Source: JBKBIP01 sp046297495 (GTDB lineage Bacteria; Planctomycetota; Planctomycetia; Gemmatales; Gemmataceae). From it: a stretch of 64,000 nucleotides of DNA. The stretch covers positions 1 to 64,000 of the forward strand of contig JBKBIP010000008.1 in NCBI GenBank assembly GCA_046297495.1, given 5' to 3'. The stretch's first letter is position 1; the number at the start of each line of letters is the position of its first letter. Positions 25,021-34,180 of this stretch are shown in pieces. The translations under genes were made by a program, and so were the position numbers. The notes beneath the pieces were generated by a model, which was not told where the DNA came from, did no database searches, and was given only the letters and a program-made list of their open reading frames with translations.

Positions 25021-26409
25021 TTACCCCAACAACCCCCAGAGCGGCTCGCCGTCGCAGATGCGATAGGGGCGGTGTTCGCGGTCGTGGATTTCGGTGTCGG
25101 GGGGGAGGCCGAAGGCGGCGTAAATGGTGGCCAGCAGGTCTTCGGGGGCCACTGGGTTGTCCTTGACGTAGGCGGCGCGGGCGTCGCTGGCGCCATGGAC
25201 TTGGCCGCCGCGAATGCCGCCGCCGGCCAGCACGGCGGAGTAGCAGGCTCCCCAATGGTCGCGGCCGGCGTGCTGGTTGATGCTCGGCGTCCGGCCAAAT
25301 TCGCCGACCAGCACCACCAGCGTTTCGTCGAGCAGGCCGCGTTGCGCCAGGTCTTCGAGCAGGGCGGAATAGCCCTGGTCCAGCGGCGGGATGCAGTATT
25401 TTTCCTTGAGCATGGCATAGCCGGTGATGCCCCCCAGACCGCCGATGTTGCCGTGATTGTCCCAGACATTGGAGATTCTGCCGTTGGGCATGAAGTACAT
25501 CCAATTGACCGACACCAAACGGACCTTGGCTTCGACGAGCCGCCGGGCCAGTAGGAAACTTTCGCCGTACTCGTTGCGGCCATAGCGGTCGCGCACGGCG
25601 GGAGCTTCCAAATCGAGCTGAAAAGCCCGCTTGGCGACCGGGGAAGACATCATGCGATAGGCTTGTTCCTGAAAATCGCTCAAGTCCGTCGGCCCGCGCT
25701 GGTTTTGCAAGCGGCGGTCGAAATCCTCAAGAGTGCGCAGCAAGCCGCGCCGGGCCAGCAGGCGGGTATCATCGATGTCCGGCGGCGGCGTCAGAGCATG
25801 GTCGGAGGGTTGGCTGGCGTTGGGGGCCTCCTTCAATTCGAGCGGATCGAAACGGGGACCCAGGAAGCCCGCGTAGGTGCCAGCGTAAGTGACGCCATCA
25901 TGGCCAATCGGGCGCGGCACGGTGACACTGGCCGGTAGCACCCCCGCGTCGCTGAATTGCGCCACCACCGCGCCGACGTTGGGAAAGTCGCCGCGGCGCC
26001 GTTGATTGCGCGGCACCACCAAAGAGGGATTGCGCTTGCCCGTCAGGGTGTGATACACCGATGGCTCATGATTGTTGCTTTGGTGGCTCATCGAGCGGAT
26101 AATGGCCGTCTTGTCGGTGTGTCGGGCGAACAGCGGCATCTGGTCGCACACATCAATGCCGGGGACGACGGTGCGAATCGGCTGAAATTGGCTGCGAATG
26201 CCTTCGGGGGCATCGGGCTTGAGGTCCCACATATCCTGGTGCGGCGGCCCACCCCAGAGGAAGATGAAGATACACGACTTGGCCTTGCCCTTGAGCCGAG
26301 TGGCTGGGGTGCCCGCCCGCACGCGCTCGGCCTGCAACAACCCCGGCAGCGTGACCGCTCCCAACCCCAGCTGCCCCAACCGCATCATGGCATCGCGACG
26401 GTGTAACAT
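25021..26409 (-). CDS. DUF1501 protein, second copy, 462 aa
   Basis: A second DUF1501 protein, distinct from the first. The N terminus MLHRRDAMMRLGQLGLGAVT is a Tat-like signal with HRRDAMMRLG. Family stretches are SCIFIFLWGGPPHQDMWDLK near residue 46, GRNEYGESFLLARRLVEAKV near 285, VVLVGEFGRTPSINQHAGRD near 365 and DPVAPEDLLATIYAAFG-like text near the end. AAGGA stands eight bases before the ATG at 26409; a longer frame upstream lacks support. It is divergent from ald. There is no partner DUF1553 gene nearby. Biochemical role unknown. Confidence 0.9.
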   Translation of the reverse strand: MLHRRDAMMRLGQLGLGAVTLPGLLQAERVRAGTPATRLKGKAKSCIFIFLWGGPPHQDMWDLKPDAPEGIRSQFQPIRTVVPGIDVCDQMPLFARHTDKTAIIRSMSHQSNNHEPSVYHTLTGKRNPSLVVPRNQRRRGDFPNVGAVVAQFSDAGVLPASVTVPRPIGHDGVTYAGTYAGFLGPRFDPLELKEAPNASQPSDHALTPPPDIDDTRLLARRGLLRTLEDFDRRLQNQRGPTDLSDFQEQAYRMMSSPVAKRAFQLDLEAPAVRDRYGRNEYGESFLLARRLVEAKVRLVSVNWMYFMPNGRISNVWDNHGNIGGLGGITGYAMLKEKYCIPPLDQGYSALLEDLAQRGLLDETLVVLVGEFGRTPSINQHAGRDHWGACYSAVLAGGGIRGGQVHGASDARAAYVKDNPVAPEDLLATIYAAFGLPPDTEIHDREHRPYRICDGEPLWGLLG

Positions 26410-26694
26410 GGCAATCGTCCTTTGCGACCAAGGTTCCCAATTCCGCAGCGCACCGTCAATGTACCGCGCCAACGGCAAGAATGAAGCATTTTTTTTTCAA
26501 TGCTTCAAATGGTCCTCGCCGCGTTGAGCCGTGCATGTCATCCACGGCCGATTGCCGCGAATGGCTTGCGGAGTCACGCCAAGCCGACTGCGCGTGCGGA
26601 GCAACGCGGATTTCTGAGAGGATGTTTGCTCTTGATTCTGCGCCGTCCCCTTTCCAGAATGGGGCACGGCATCCGTATCAGGGGGAGTGATGAC

Positions 26695-27795
26695 ATGATC
26701 ATAGGCGTTCCCAAGGAAATCAAAACGGACGAATACCGGGTGGCCATGATCCCGGTCGGCGTGGAGGAATTGACGAAGCGCGGTCATCGAGTGTTGATTC
26801 AGGCCGGCGCCGGCCAAGGGAGCGGCATCCACGATGAGCAGTACGCCCAACATGGAGCCGAGCTGGTCAAGGACGCCGCCGACATCTGGAAACGGGCCGA
26901 GCTGATCGTCAAGGTCAAGGAGCCGTTGCCGGAAGAATGGCCGCTCATTCGCGCCGGCCAGATGGTATTCACCTATTTCCATTTCGCCGCCGACGAGAAA
27001 CTGACACGTACCGTGCTGGCTTCCGGCTGCACGGCCATCGCCTACGAGACCATCCGCGACCAGAAGGGACAACTCCCCTTGCTGACCCCGATGAGCGAAG
27101 TGGCTGGACGAATGAGCATTCAGCAGGGGGCCAAGTATCTCGAACGCCCCTACGAAGGGCGCGGCATCCTGTTGGGCGGGGTGCCGGGGGTGTTGCCGGC
27201 CCATGTCGTGATCCTGGGGGGCGGCATCGTCGGCGCCAACGCGGCCAAGGTGGCGGCGGGGTTGGGGGCCAATGTTACCATTCTCGATGTCAATTTGGAC
27301 CGCCTCCGCTATCTCGATGATGTTATGCCACGCAATGTCACCACGCTGTTCAGCGATCGTCACAACATCCTCGATTGCTTGACCAACGCCGATTTGGTGA
27401 TCGGGGCCGTGCTGATTCCTGGCGCCCGCGCCCCGTATTTGATTCATCGGGATGACCTGAAACGCTTGCCGAATCGGGCCGTCATCATCGACGTGGCCAT
27501 TGATCAGGGGGGCTGCGTCGAAACCTCGCGCCCCACCACGCACAGCAAGCCGATCTTCATTGTCGATGGTGTGGTTCATTATTGTGTCACCAACATGCCC
27601 GGCGCCGTGGGGCGAACCAGCACCTACGCCCTAACCAACGTGACGCTCCCCTATGTCATGCAGCTGGCCCAGAAGGGGTTCTCGCAAGCCGTTCAGGAGA
27701 ATCCCGCCCTGCGCCACGGCGTCAACATTCACCACGGCCAGGTGTGCAACCAGGCCGTCGCCGAGACGTTCGGCCTGGACTGCGTGGCGGTGTGA
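26695..27795 (+). CDS. ald: Alanine dehydrogenase, 366 aa
   Basis: NAD-dependent interconversion of L-alanine and pyruvate plus ammonia. The start MIIGVPKEIKTDEYRVAMIP is that of the AlaDH/PNT family. The substrate-binding Lys (IVKVKEPLPEEW) and His (FTYFHFAADE) are present near residues 74 and 96. The NAD-binding Rossmann motif is VVILGGGIVGANAAKVA near residue 170. AGGGGGAG precedes the ATG by about eight bases; the longer open frame upstream has no features. Length is typical. Confidence 0.95.
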   Translation: MIIGVPKEIKTDEYRVAMIPVGVEELTKRGHRVLIQAGAGQGSGIHDEQYAQHGAELVKDAADIWKRAELIVKVKEPLPEEWPLIRAGQMVFTYFHFAADEKLTRTVLASGCTAIAYETIRDQKGQLPLLTPMSEVAGRMSIQQGAKYLERPYEGRGILLGGVPGVLPAHVVILGGGIVGANAAKVAAGLGANVTILDVNLDRLRYLDDVMPRNVTTLFSDRHNILDCLTNADLVIGAVLIPGARAPYLIHRDDLKRLPNRAVIIDVAIDQGGCVETSRPTTHSKPIFIVDGVVHYCVTNMPGAVGRTSTYALTNVTLPYVMQLAQKGFSQAVQENPALRHGVNIHHGQVCNQAVAETFGLDCVAV

Positions 27796-27807
27796 GAAAC
27801 ATTCCCT

Positions 27808-27832
27808 CGTTCCCACGCTCCGCGTGGGAACG
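27808..27832. repeat. Palindrome CGTTCCCACGC-TCC-GCGTGGGAACG
   Basis: A perfect 11-bp inverted repeat with a 3-base loop, just after ald. Very similar GTTCCCACGC/GCGTGGGAAC palindromes are known to me as dispersed elements in various bacterial genomes. Here it may also end ald transcripts. Confidence 0.7.
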
Positions 27833-27839
27833 CACTGCC

Positions 27840-27858
27840 TGAGACGCTTCGCGTCTCA
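27840..27858. repeat. Palindrome TGAGACGC-TTC-GCGTCTCA
   Basis: A perfect 8-bp inverted repeat with a 3-base loop, seven bases after the previous palindrome. The two may belong to one composite repeat unit. Confidence 0.65.
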
Positions 27859-27889
27859 TTTGTCACAGAGACGGCATGGAGGCTGTTTC

Positions 27890-29410
27890 ATGTCCGTGAT
27901 CTCCCATCCATCCCTGCGCCGCGGCGGCTCCTATCTTTGGCGGTACCTCCTTCGCCATGAGCGGTTTGATGTCTTCTTGTTGCTTCTTGTCTGTGGCTAT
28001 CTGTTTTTCTTTGGTTTGAACACCGGTGAGCTGTACCGGACCGAGACGTTGCGGGCGATCCTGGCCGAGGAGATGTTGCGCGGCGGCAATTGGATCGTGC
28101 CCACCTTATACGGGGAGCCGTGGCTGACAAAGCCGCCGGGCATGTACGTGGCCATTGCCGTGTGTAGCTGGCCCCTTGGCGAGGTGCGCGAATGGTCGGC
28201 TCGCTTGCCGTCGGCGCTCGCCGCCACGGTCACGGTGTTCGCCCTGTACTGGTACACGCGCCGGCAGCTGGGCCGGTTGGGGGGACTCCTCATGGCTCTC
28301 GCCCTGCCCACGAATTTCATGTGGCTGGACAAAGCCAGCGCCGCCGAGATTGACATGATGCAGACGATGTGGGTGACGCTGGCGATTGTCTGCTTGCTGC
28401 ACGCGGTGGAGATGGATGGTAATGGCTCGTCTTTTTTCTGGTGGTTCGCCGCTCTCCTCTGCGTGGCGGGCGGCGTCTTGACCAAGTGGACAGCGCCGGC
28501 GTTCTTTTACGGCACGGCCATCCCCTTCCTGTGGTGGCGGGGCCAGTTGCGGTTGCTGTTTCGCTGGCCGCATCTAGTCAGTGCCGCGTGTGCCGCCGGT
28601 ATCTGTCTGGCCTGGATTGGGGCCGTGATCCATCAGGCCGGCTGGGACCTGTTTTATGACACGGTAAGCCGAGAAGCGCTCGTCCGCTTGTCACCGGGGC
28701 ATCATCCCAAACCGTATCCCTGGCTGGAGACACTGCGGCATCCCGTGGTGATTATCGGCGTGACCTTGCCCTGGTCGGCGTACGCGCTGCTGACGTTGCA
28801 TCCGGGCTTCTTCCGCTTGTGGGACGAGCGCGGCCAATTGCTGTGGCAAGCGCTGCACTGTTGGACCTGGCCGAATTTGTTGTTCTGGACGGTCATTCCC
28901 GAACACGCCACGCGTAACAACTTCCCGCTTTGTCCCGGCTTGGTGGGACTGGGAGCGCTGGTCTGGATCGCGTGGCTGCAAGGGAAGCCGGTTCCCGGCG
29001 CTAGCCAACAACCGTTGCGTTGGCTCCGCCGTCATGCGGTTGGCATTCTCGCCGGTTTCATCGTCGCTTGGTTCTTGCTCAAGCTGGTCTTTGTGCAAGT
29101 GGCCATCCCCCAGCGCATGGCCCAGCGTCAGCCGCGTGCCAAGGGAGAGCACATCGCCGCCTACGTCCCCGCCGGCCAACCGCTGTACCTGTTTCAGCTC
29201 AAGGACGAAGGACTTATGTTCTACTACCGCCGCCCCGTCCGCCGCCTGCCCGACGCGGGACGCCTGCCGGATGCGTCCTCCTACGTCCTCTTGACGGCAT
29301 ACGAATGGCAGCACTGGGATCATCGGCTCCATCCCGCCGATGTCGTGCGGTGGTTGACGGACGCGCAGGGGGAGGCGATTGTGTTGGCGCGGGTGAACCG
29401 CGCCGGATGA
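27890..29410 (+). CDS. PMT/ArnT-family glycosyltransferase (GT39/GT83 type), 506 aa
   Basis: A polytopic membrane glycosyltransferase that uses a lipid-linked sugar donor. After a first membrane helix (residues 28-42) it carries LNTGELYRTETLRAILAEEM, with the catalytic acidic residue near Glu52, and EPWLTKPPGMY at 78-86, the KPPG motif of ArnT-like enzymes. About ten hydrophobic segments follow, then a soluble tail (AYVPAGQPLYLFQLKDEG, near residue 422). GGAGG lies seven bases before the ATG at 27890; the open frame begins earlier but only overlaps ald. The acceptor (lipid, protein or glycan) is unknown. Confidence 0.87.
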   Translation: MSVISHPSLRRGGSYLWRYLLRHERFDVFLLLLVCGYLFFFGLNTGELYRTETLRAILAEEMLRGGNWIVPTLYGEPWLTKPPGMYVAIAVCSWPLGEVREWSARLPSALAATVTVFALYWYTRRQLGRLGGLLMALALPTNFMWLDKASAAEIDMMQTMWVTLAIVCLLHAVEMDGNGSSFFWWFAALLCVAGGVLTKWTAPAFFYGTAIPFLWWRGQLRLLFRWPHLVSAACAAGICLAWIGAVIHQAGWDLFYDTVSREALVRLSPGHHPKPYPWLETLRHPVVIIGVTLPWSAYALLTLHPGFFRLWDERGQLLWQALHCWTWPNLLFWTVIPEHATRNNFPLCPGLVGLGALVWIAWLQGKPVPGASQQPLRWLRRHAVGILAGFIVAWFLLKLVFVQVAIPQRMAQRQPRAKGEHIAAYVPAGQPLYLFQLKDEGLMFYYRRPVRRLPDAGRLPDASSYVLLTAYEWQHWDHRLHPADVVRWLTDAQGEAIVLARVNRAG

Positions 29411-29441
29411 TTGGGCGGCGCGCGGCGTCAGCCTGTTCTTG

Positions 29442-30383
29442 TCAGCCCGTCTCCGGCAAAAACGACGGCATGTTGACGCCGCGATACGGTTGGAAGGCGC
29501 CACGGACTTGACAGAAGTGCAGCTCGCAATTGCGGGCGCCCCAGTCGTACAGCAAACGGACCAGAGCCTCTTGATCCACGGGGATGAGAAACACCGGCGC
29601 GCGGCCGCGCTGCTGGTCCAGCTCTCGGCAAATCAGGGCGGCAGCCGCTTCCGCGGAGCGGGTCACGCCGGGGCCGAGCATGTTCATGGCCGCGTGCGTG
29701 CTGGCGATCAAGAAACCGTCGATGCCCCCTTGAGGATGTTCGATAACTGAGACATGCCAAAAACCCAGCGCATTGGCGATGCAGTAGCGATAATCCTCCT
29801 CGCGGCTGATGCCGCTGACTTCCATCTCCAAGGCCGCCATGGCCGAGACATCTCCCAACCGGGCGGGCCGGACGCGGTCCGCGCCGGGCACGGTCTTCTT
29901 CCAGCCGTCGTTGGGAACGGTCAAGAACATGTCTTGATAAGCCTGGCGCGGCACGAAACCGGCCCGCGTGTATAGCGAGTAGGAATCGAGATTGAGCGCG
30001 CTTTGTGTCAGCCGCAGGGCCTTGTAACCGTGTTGGTCGGTATAGTCGATGATGTGTTTCAAAAGTGCCGAACTGATCCCTCTGCCGAAGTAATTGGGGT
30101 GAACATTCATGATCCCCAACGAAACGTGGTGCTGGCGGGGATGATAGAAGCAGGACCCCATCAAGGTTCCCGTGCGGGTATTCTCGGCGACCACGGCACA
30201 CCCCGGCTCCAGGGCGTGGTACACGTCAAAGAATATCTCCGCGACGCGCGGCCCCCCCTGAAAGATGGGCGGGCGGCCGCGCTGCACGTACCAGGCGTTC
30301 GTCGAAGCGTAAATCAGCTCCGCCACTTCATAACGATCCTCAACCGTCATGGGCCGAAGTCGGTAATCGTATGTCGTCGTCAT
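29442..30383 (-). CDS. GNAT-family acetyltransferase, possibly two-domain, 313 aa
   Basis: An acetyl-CoA-dependent acyltransferase. The first GNAT domain covers about residues 8-155: LRPMTVEDRYEVAELIY at the start, SLGIMNVHPNYFGRGISSAL (acetyl-CoA loop) near residue 88 and SLYTRAGF near 137. The second half begins RVRPARLGDVSAMAALEMEV, typical of a second GNAT copy, though its acetyl-CoA loop is not obvious. No ribosome binding site is clear before the ATG. Substrate unknown. It converges with the PMT-type gene. Confidence 0.82.
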   Translation of the reverse strand: MTTTYDYRLRPMTVEDRYEVAELIYASTNAWYVQRGRPPIFQGGPRVAEIFFDVYHALEPGCAVVAENTRTGTLMGSCFYHPRQHHVSLGIMNVHPNYFGRGISSALLKHIIDYTDQHGYKALRLTQSALNLDSYSLYTRAGFVPRQAYQDMFLTVPNDGWKKTVPGADRVRPARLGDVSAMAALEMEVSGISREEDYRYCIANALGFWHVSVIEHPQGGIDGFLIASTHAAMNMLGPGVTRSAEAAAALICRELDQQRGRAPVFLIPVDQEALVRLLYDWGARNCELHFCQVRGAFQPYRGVNMPSFLPETG

Positions 30384-30432
30384 GGTGAATCTGGCGTTTC
30401 GTGTCTATCGGCTTGGGGTTGCGGCTGATGGG

Positions 30433-31749
30433 TCACTTCGCTTTCACGTCATAACACAGTAACACATCCTGATCGCGGATGTACAGCTTGCCGTTGGCGA
30501 TGATGGGATGCGGCCAGGCGCTGTGGCCGGTGCGGTCGGGTTGGTCGAAGCGGCCATGCTCGATGTATCCCTTGGGGGTGGCCTCGATCAAGGTCAGGGT
30601 GCCGCGCCCGCGCTCATTGCGGTAATAGAGACGGCCATCGGCGTAAGCGATGGAACCTTTCCCCGGTTGGCGGTCCTCCCACATCACGTTGCCGGTCTTG
30701 AACTCCAGACAAACCAGCTGCCCCTCATTGGAGCCGTACAAATAGCCATCCACAAGCACCATGCCGCCGTGGTGGTTCTGCATCTTGTTGGTGAAATAAA
30801 CTTGCTCAGCGGTGGCGCCATTCCCTTGGCGCGTAAGCCGGGCCAAGCCGCCGCCGGTGCCGTACCCCGAAGCGGCGAACATCAGCCCGTCGTGATAAAT
30901 CGGTGTCGAGCAATTGGCAGTCCCGTTGGCTGGGCGGTCGTAACGCCAGAGAAACTGGCCGTCGGTCGCGGCCACCCCCACGACGCCACGGCTCAAGAAT
31001 TGGATGTACTGTTTCTGTCCCGCTACGTCCGCGGCGATGATCGACGAATACGCCGCCGCATCCCCCTGCGGCACTGAACTTTGCCAGATGGTCGCGCCGG
31101 TCGTCTTGTTCAAGGCGGCCAGCGTCGCAGTCCTGCCGCCGGGAGTGACAATCAGGCGGTCCCCATCCACGAGCGGCGACTCGCTATAGCCCCAGCCGCC
31201 GGGTTGGCCCTGGAACTCCTTGCGCAAATCACGCTGCCAGACCTTGGCCCCATCGGCGACTTTCAGGCACACCAGGTCGCCGTTCAAGCCCAGGGCATAG
31301 ACTCGTTCGCCATCGACGGTCGGCGTGCAGCGCGGGCCGGGATAGCCGCCGCCATTGGACCGAACCGGCCCGATTTGATAGGTCCAGAGAATGTCTCCAT
31401 TTTGCTCATTGAGGGCCAGGACGCATTCTTCCCGATTGAGGTTGCCCATCGTGAAGATGCGGCCGCCCGCCACCGATGGCGTGCTGTACCCGTCTCCCAG
31501 TCCCCGCGCCTTCCAAACCAGCGGCGGCCCCTCTTTGGGCCAACGGGGCAGCAAGCCGGTTTCCCGCGAGATCGCCGTGCGGTCTGGACCTTGCCACTGC
31601 GGCCAGTCGAAATTCACCGGACGATTCGGAGATGATCCCGCGGCTGGGGCATTCGCCGTCGCAACGGACGCGACCGGCTCGGCGTGGGAGGAACAGCCGA
31701 GAACCACCAGCAAACCCAAGAACGCCAGCGCGAGGAGATAACGCGACAC
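30433..31749 (-). CDS. PQQ-type beta-propeller lipoprotein, 438 aa
   Basis: A lipoprotein signal (LLALAFLGLLVVLGC, Cys19) is followed by a BamB/PQQ-like propeller. Repeats such as RIFTMGNLNREECVLALNEQ, GDILWTYQIGP and GAKVWQRDL occur at regular spacing. Planctomycetes encode many such proteins; they may bind quinone cofactors or serve as scaffolds, and catalytic residues are not evident. The start is a GTG with GGAG eight bases upstream. It is separate from the neighbouring genes. Confidence 0.87.
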   Translation of the reverse strand: MSRYLLALAFLGLLVVLGCSSHAEPVASVATANAPAAGSSPNRPVNFDWPQWQGPDRTAISRETGLLPRWPKEGPPLVWKARGLGDGYSTPSVAGGRIFTMGNLNREECVLALNEQNGDILWTYQIGPVRSNGGGYPGPRCTPTVDGERVYALGLNGDLVCLKVADGAKVWQRDLRKEFQGQPGGWGYSESPLVDGDRLIVTPGGRTATLAALNKTTGATIWQSSVPQGDAAAYSSIIAADVAGQKQYIQFLSRGVVGVAATDGQFLWRYDRPANGTANCSTPIYHDGLMFAASGYGTGGGLARLTRQGNGATAEQVYFTNKMQNHHGGMVLVDGYLYGSNEGQLVCLEFKTGNVMWEDRQPGKGSIAYADGRLYYRNERGRGTLTLIEATPKGYIEHGRFDQPDRTGHSAWPHPIIANGKLYIRDQDVLLCYDVKAK

Positions 31750-31935
31750 GGGAAAACTCCTTCACACAAGGGAAACACGTGCGAACCGGCTCCAGAGCGA
31801 ATAGGATGAATGTAACCGAGCCAGTAAAGGGGGGCAAGAGACGGATGGCCAAGCGACGCGGAAAACTCAAATGCCCGGCAGGTCGCGCCGCTTGGCGACC
31901 TACCGGGGCCAGAGAACTAACGACTCCTCATATGC

Positions 31936-32820
31936 TCATGGGGAAGGGGAGGCGGCGCGCGCCGCCAGTGGTCTGGTAGGCAGGTCACAGCAACAAGGGG
32001 GCGCGCTCACGGGGGCGGAGCGGTTGATCAACTCATAACAATAGCCCGCCGGTAGTTGGGATACATCCGCGCTCGTCATCAATTCATGCACCCAGGCGGG
32101 CGGGTCGGAAACACGCGGATCGGAGATGACTTCATTGCCACCGGGGGGCAGCAGTTGCCGGGAGTGCAACGGCTCCGCCAGATCGCTAATTCGCACTTGT
32201 CCTTGCGTCACCGCGACGCCGGTGCCCCTGTCGTCCACGAGCACGACAAAGCTGGTCCCCACGGCTGTCACCGTGCGTTGCGGCGTGACCACGGTAAAGG
32301 GAACCGCTTCGGGGCGTGCGGCGACCGCCACAAAAATCTCCCCCTGCTCCAGCCGCAGTTGCCGGGAATCCAGAACGGTGAGGATCGTATGCTGATTGAC
32401 ATACAGCGCTGAACCATCGGTAAGGACACCACACAGACGCTGCCCGGCCTCGGTGCGCAGGGTTTGGCCGACCGCCAGCGGACTCCGAGGATTCGTCGAG
32501 TTCGTTTGTTGCCGCGCCAGCTCGAATTGTCCGTGGAAGACGCTCCAGCTAATCACCCCCAGGACGAACAAGGTCACGGCGGCGGCGCTGGCCATGACCC
32601 AACCGATGGTTTGCCGTAAGCGGCCCAGGTGCGGATCGCGGTTCAAGCGCGCGCGGCGTTCCCGCCGGGCGCGGCGGCTGGCGACGTGCAACATCCGTTC
32701 CCGCACGCGCTCGACGAAGTCGTCGTCGACGTCGCACGGATCATAGGCGAACTTCAACAACTGCTCGATGTTTTCCTCGCCGATGTCCGATTCATCGTGG
32801 GGAAAGTCGGCATCGTTCAT
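31936..32820 (-). CDS. FecR-domain anti-sigma-like membrane protein, 294 aa
   Basis: A regulator of the FecR type. An acidic cytoplasmic N terminus (about 90 residues) precedes one membrane helix (VMASAAAVTLFVLGVISWSV, near residue 100). A periplasmic FecR domain follows (LCGVLTDGSALYVNQHTILT, then LRLEQGEIFVAVAARPE, TVTAVGTSFVV and GVAVTQGQVRISD). I chose the ATG at 32820, with GAGGA seven bases upstream; the longer frame only overlaps the sigma gene. It lies 97 bases after the ECF sigma gene on the same strand, and probably restrains that factor. No TonB-dependent receptor is adjacent, unlike the E. coli fec system. The C-terminal tail ends in a Cys-rich PPCCCDLP. Confidence 0.82.
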   Translation of the reverse strand: MNDADFPHDESDIGEENIEQLLKFAYDPCDVDDDFVERVRERMLHVASRRARRERRARLNRDPHLGRLRQTIGWVMASAAAVTLFVLGVISWSVFHGQFELARQQTNSTNPRSPLAVGQTLRTEAGQRLCGVLTDGSALYVNQHTILTVLDSRQLRLEQGEIFVAVAARPEAVPFTVVTPQRTVTAVGTSFVVLVDDRGTGVAVTQGQVRISDLAEPLHSRQLLPPGGNEVISDPRVSDPPAWVHELMTSADVSQLPAGYCYELINRSAPVSAPPCCCDLPTRPLAARAASPSP

Positions 32821-32917
32821 GGGTATCCTCATCTCAACGGCGAATCGTGGCCAAGGCGAGCGGGGGCCGGCCGGCCCCCGGCGCTTCCCACCCGAGGACA
32901 ATTCCTCGACCCGCCGG

Positions 32918-33562
32918 TCATTGGGGTCTCGTCGAATATTCATCGTGGCGGCTTCCCGCCGAGCCATGCTCGTGCCGCCGGCTCAGGACTTCATAGGCGC
33001 CGCGAAACGCTTGGCGCGCGCGGGTCAACAGCGATTCCACGGCTTTCTCACTGGTTTGGCCTTGGAAGGCCAACTCGCGGACACTGCGGCCGTGGACGTA
33101 CTTGGCTTCCAACACTTCCCGGTAATGGCGGGGCAGCTGGGCCATGGTGGCGTTCACCAGCTCGCGGGTTTCCTCGCGTTGCAGCATGTCGTCACTAAAC
33201 GGCTCCCCTTCCGCCGAACCGCCGCGCCCCAGCACATTGGCTTCCGTGGTATCCCATTCCGCGGTCAGCGGCACGGTTTGGCTGCGTTGGTGCAAGACGC
33301 GCTGAATCTCGTTTCGCGCCAGCCCCACCAACCAGGGAAAGATGGTTCCCTTGGCCCGTTCGGGGTCGTACTGGTCCAATTTGTACAAGGCGCGAACGAG
33401 GGTTTCCTGCACCACTTCCTCGCAGAGATGGCGGTTGCGGCCCACCCGATACAAGCAGTAGCGGTATAAAGGCACCAGGTTGACATCCGCCAGCAAACGG
33501 ACCGCGGCCGGATCACCCGCCAACGCTCGCGCCCGCCAACTGGCATTGAAGATGGGTCGCAC
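32918..33562 (-). CDS. ECF-type RNA polymerase sigma factor, 214 aa
   Basis: An alternative sigma factor with regions 2 and 4 only. Region 2 is near residues 20-95 (YRYCLYRVGRNRHLCEEVVQ, ETLVRALYKLDQYDPERAKG, WLVGLARNEI). Region 4 is near 135-195 (LPRHYREVLEAKYVHGRSVR with the helix-turn-helix after it). The start is a GTG with GGGAGG nine bases upstream. It is followed by a FecR-domain anti-sigma-like gene, so the two form a signalling pair. The target promoters are unknown. Confidence 0.9.
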   Translation of the reverse strand: MRPIFNASWRARALAGDPAAVRLLADVNLVPLYRYCLYRVGRNRHLCEEVVQETLVRALYKLDQYDPERAKGTIFPWLVGLARNEIQRVLHQRSQTVPLTAEWDTTEANVLGRGGSAEGEPFSDDMLQREETRELVNATMAQLPRHYREVLEAKYVHGRSVRELAFQGQTSEKAVESLLTRARQAFRGAYEVLSRRHEHGSAGSRHDEYSTRPQ

Positions 33563-33693
33563 GCCCCCAACCTCCCGATAAGTGTGCTCTTAGTATCTTC
33601 TGTCAGTTTGCCATGCCGATCCTTCGCGGAAAAGGAAAAAATCGGCGCCGCGGAGCTGAATTAGCGCTAGCCGTTGAAAATCCCAGGAACACA

Positions 33694-33733
33694 CCGCGCC
33701 AGCCAGCGCGGCACTCGGCACTGGCTAGCGCGG
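33694..33733. repeat. 13-bp inverted repeat with one mismatch
   Basis: CCGCGCCAGCCAG (33694-33706) and CTGGCTAGCGCGG (33721-33733) pair with one internal mismatch around a 14-base loop, upstream of the ECF sigma gene. Confidence 0.5.
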
Positions 33734-33894
33734 CGTATTCGGCGGAATCTGCCCTACCAAAGTCATAGCGGCCGGCGTTATGGAGTGCTTCGGGAAAGGG
33801 GGGCAGCATTTACTGAGGTGGCAGCCCCGCAGCCTGGAAACGAGAAAAAAGCTACTTCCACTCACGCTTTCCTATTGATTGCTTTAGTGAACTT

Positions 33895-33909
33895 TTGTAT
33901 ATTATACAA
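33895..33909. promoter_or_regulatory. Perfect palindrome TTGTATA-T-TATACAA
   Basis: A 7-1-7 palindrome in the only markedly A/T-rich part of the spacer. It overlaps a weak -10-like TATTAT, so it could be an operator. No regulator gene is near. Confidence 0.35.
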
Positions 33910-33920
33910 GGATGATAAAT

Positions 33921-33957
33921 TTCCTTCCTTTCATTGTTCCATTCCACTTCACCCCCC
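33921..33957 (+). repeat. Copy A of a dispersed repeat
   Basis: About 36 bases around CATTGTTCCATTCCAC match 62149-62185 in reverse orientation at all but about three positions. A C9 run ends this copy. Confidence 0.6.
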
Positions 33958-34180
33958 CCCTTTGGGGACCTGATTCGCCAAGGTGTGGAATGAAACGCCC
34001 CCACCGCGCCGACGGGGTGGCCGGAGCGGAACGCAGTGAAGCCCTGGCACCTTCGCGCCGGGGCATCGCTCTGCCCCTGCCACCCGGCCGACAACTTGAT
34101 CCCACAGAAAAACAAAAACGGCAACGCATCACCCGCAACAAAGTGGCATAAAATCGTTCACCATCTGGCCCCTTTTGAGG

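Noticed and set aside
26497..27579. 360-codon minus-strand frame
   Set aside because: Antisense to ald; no motif.
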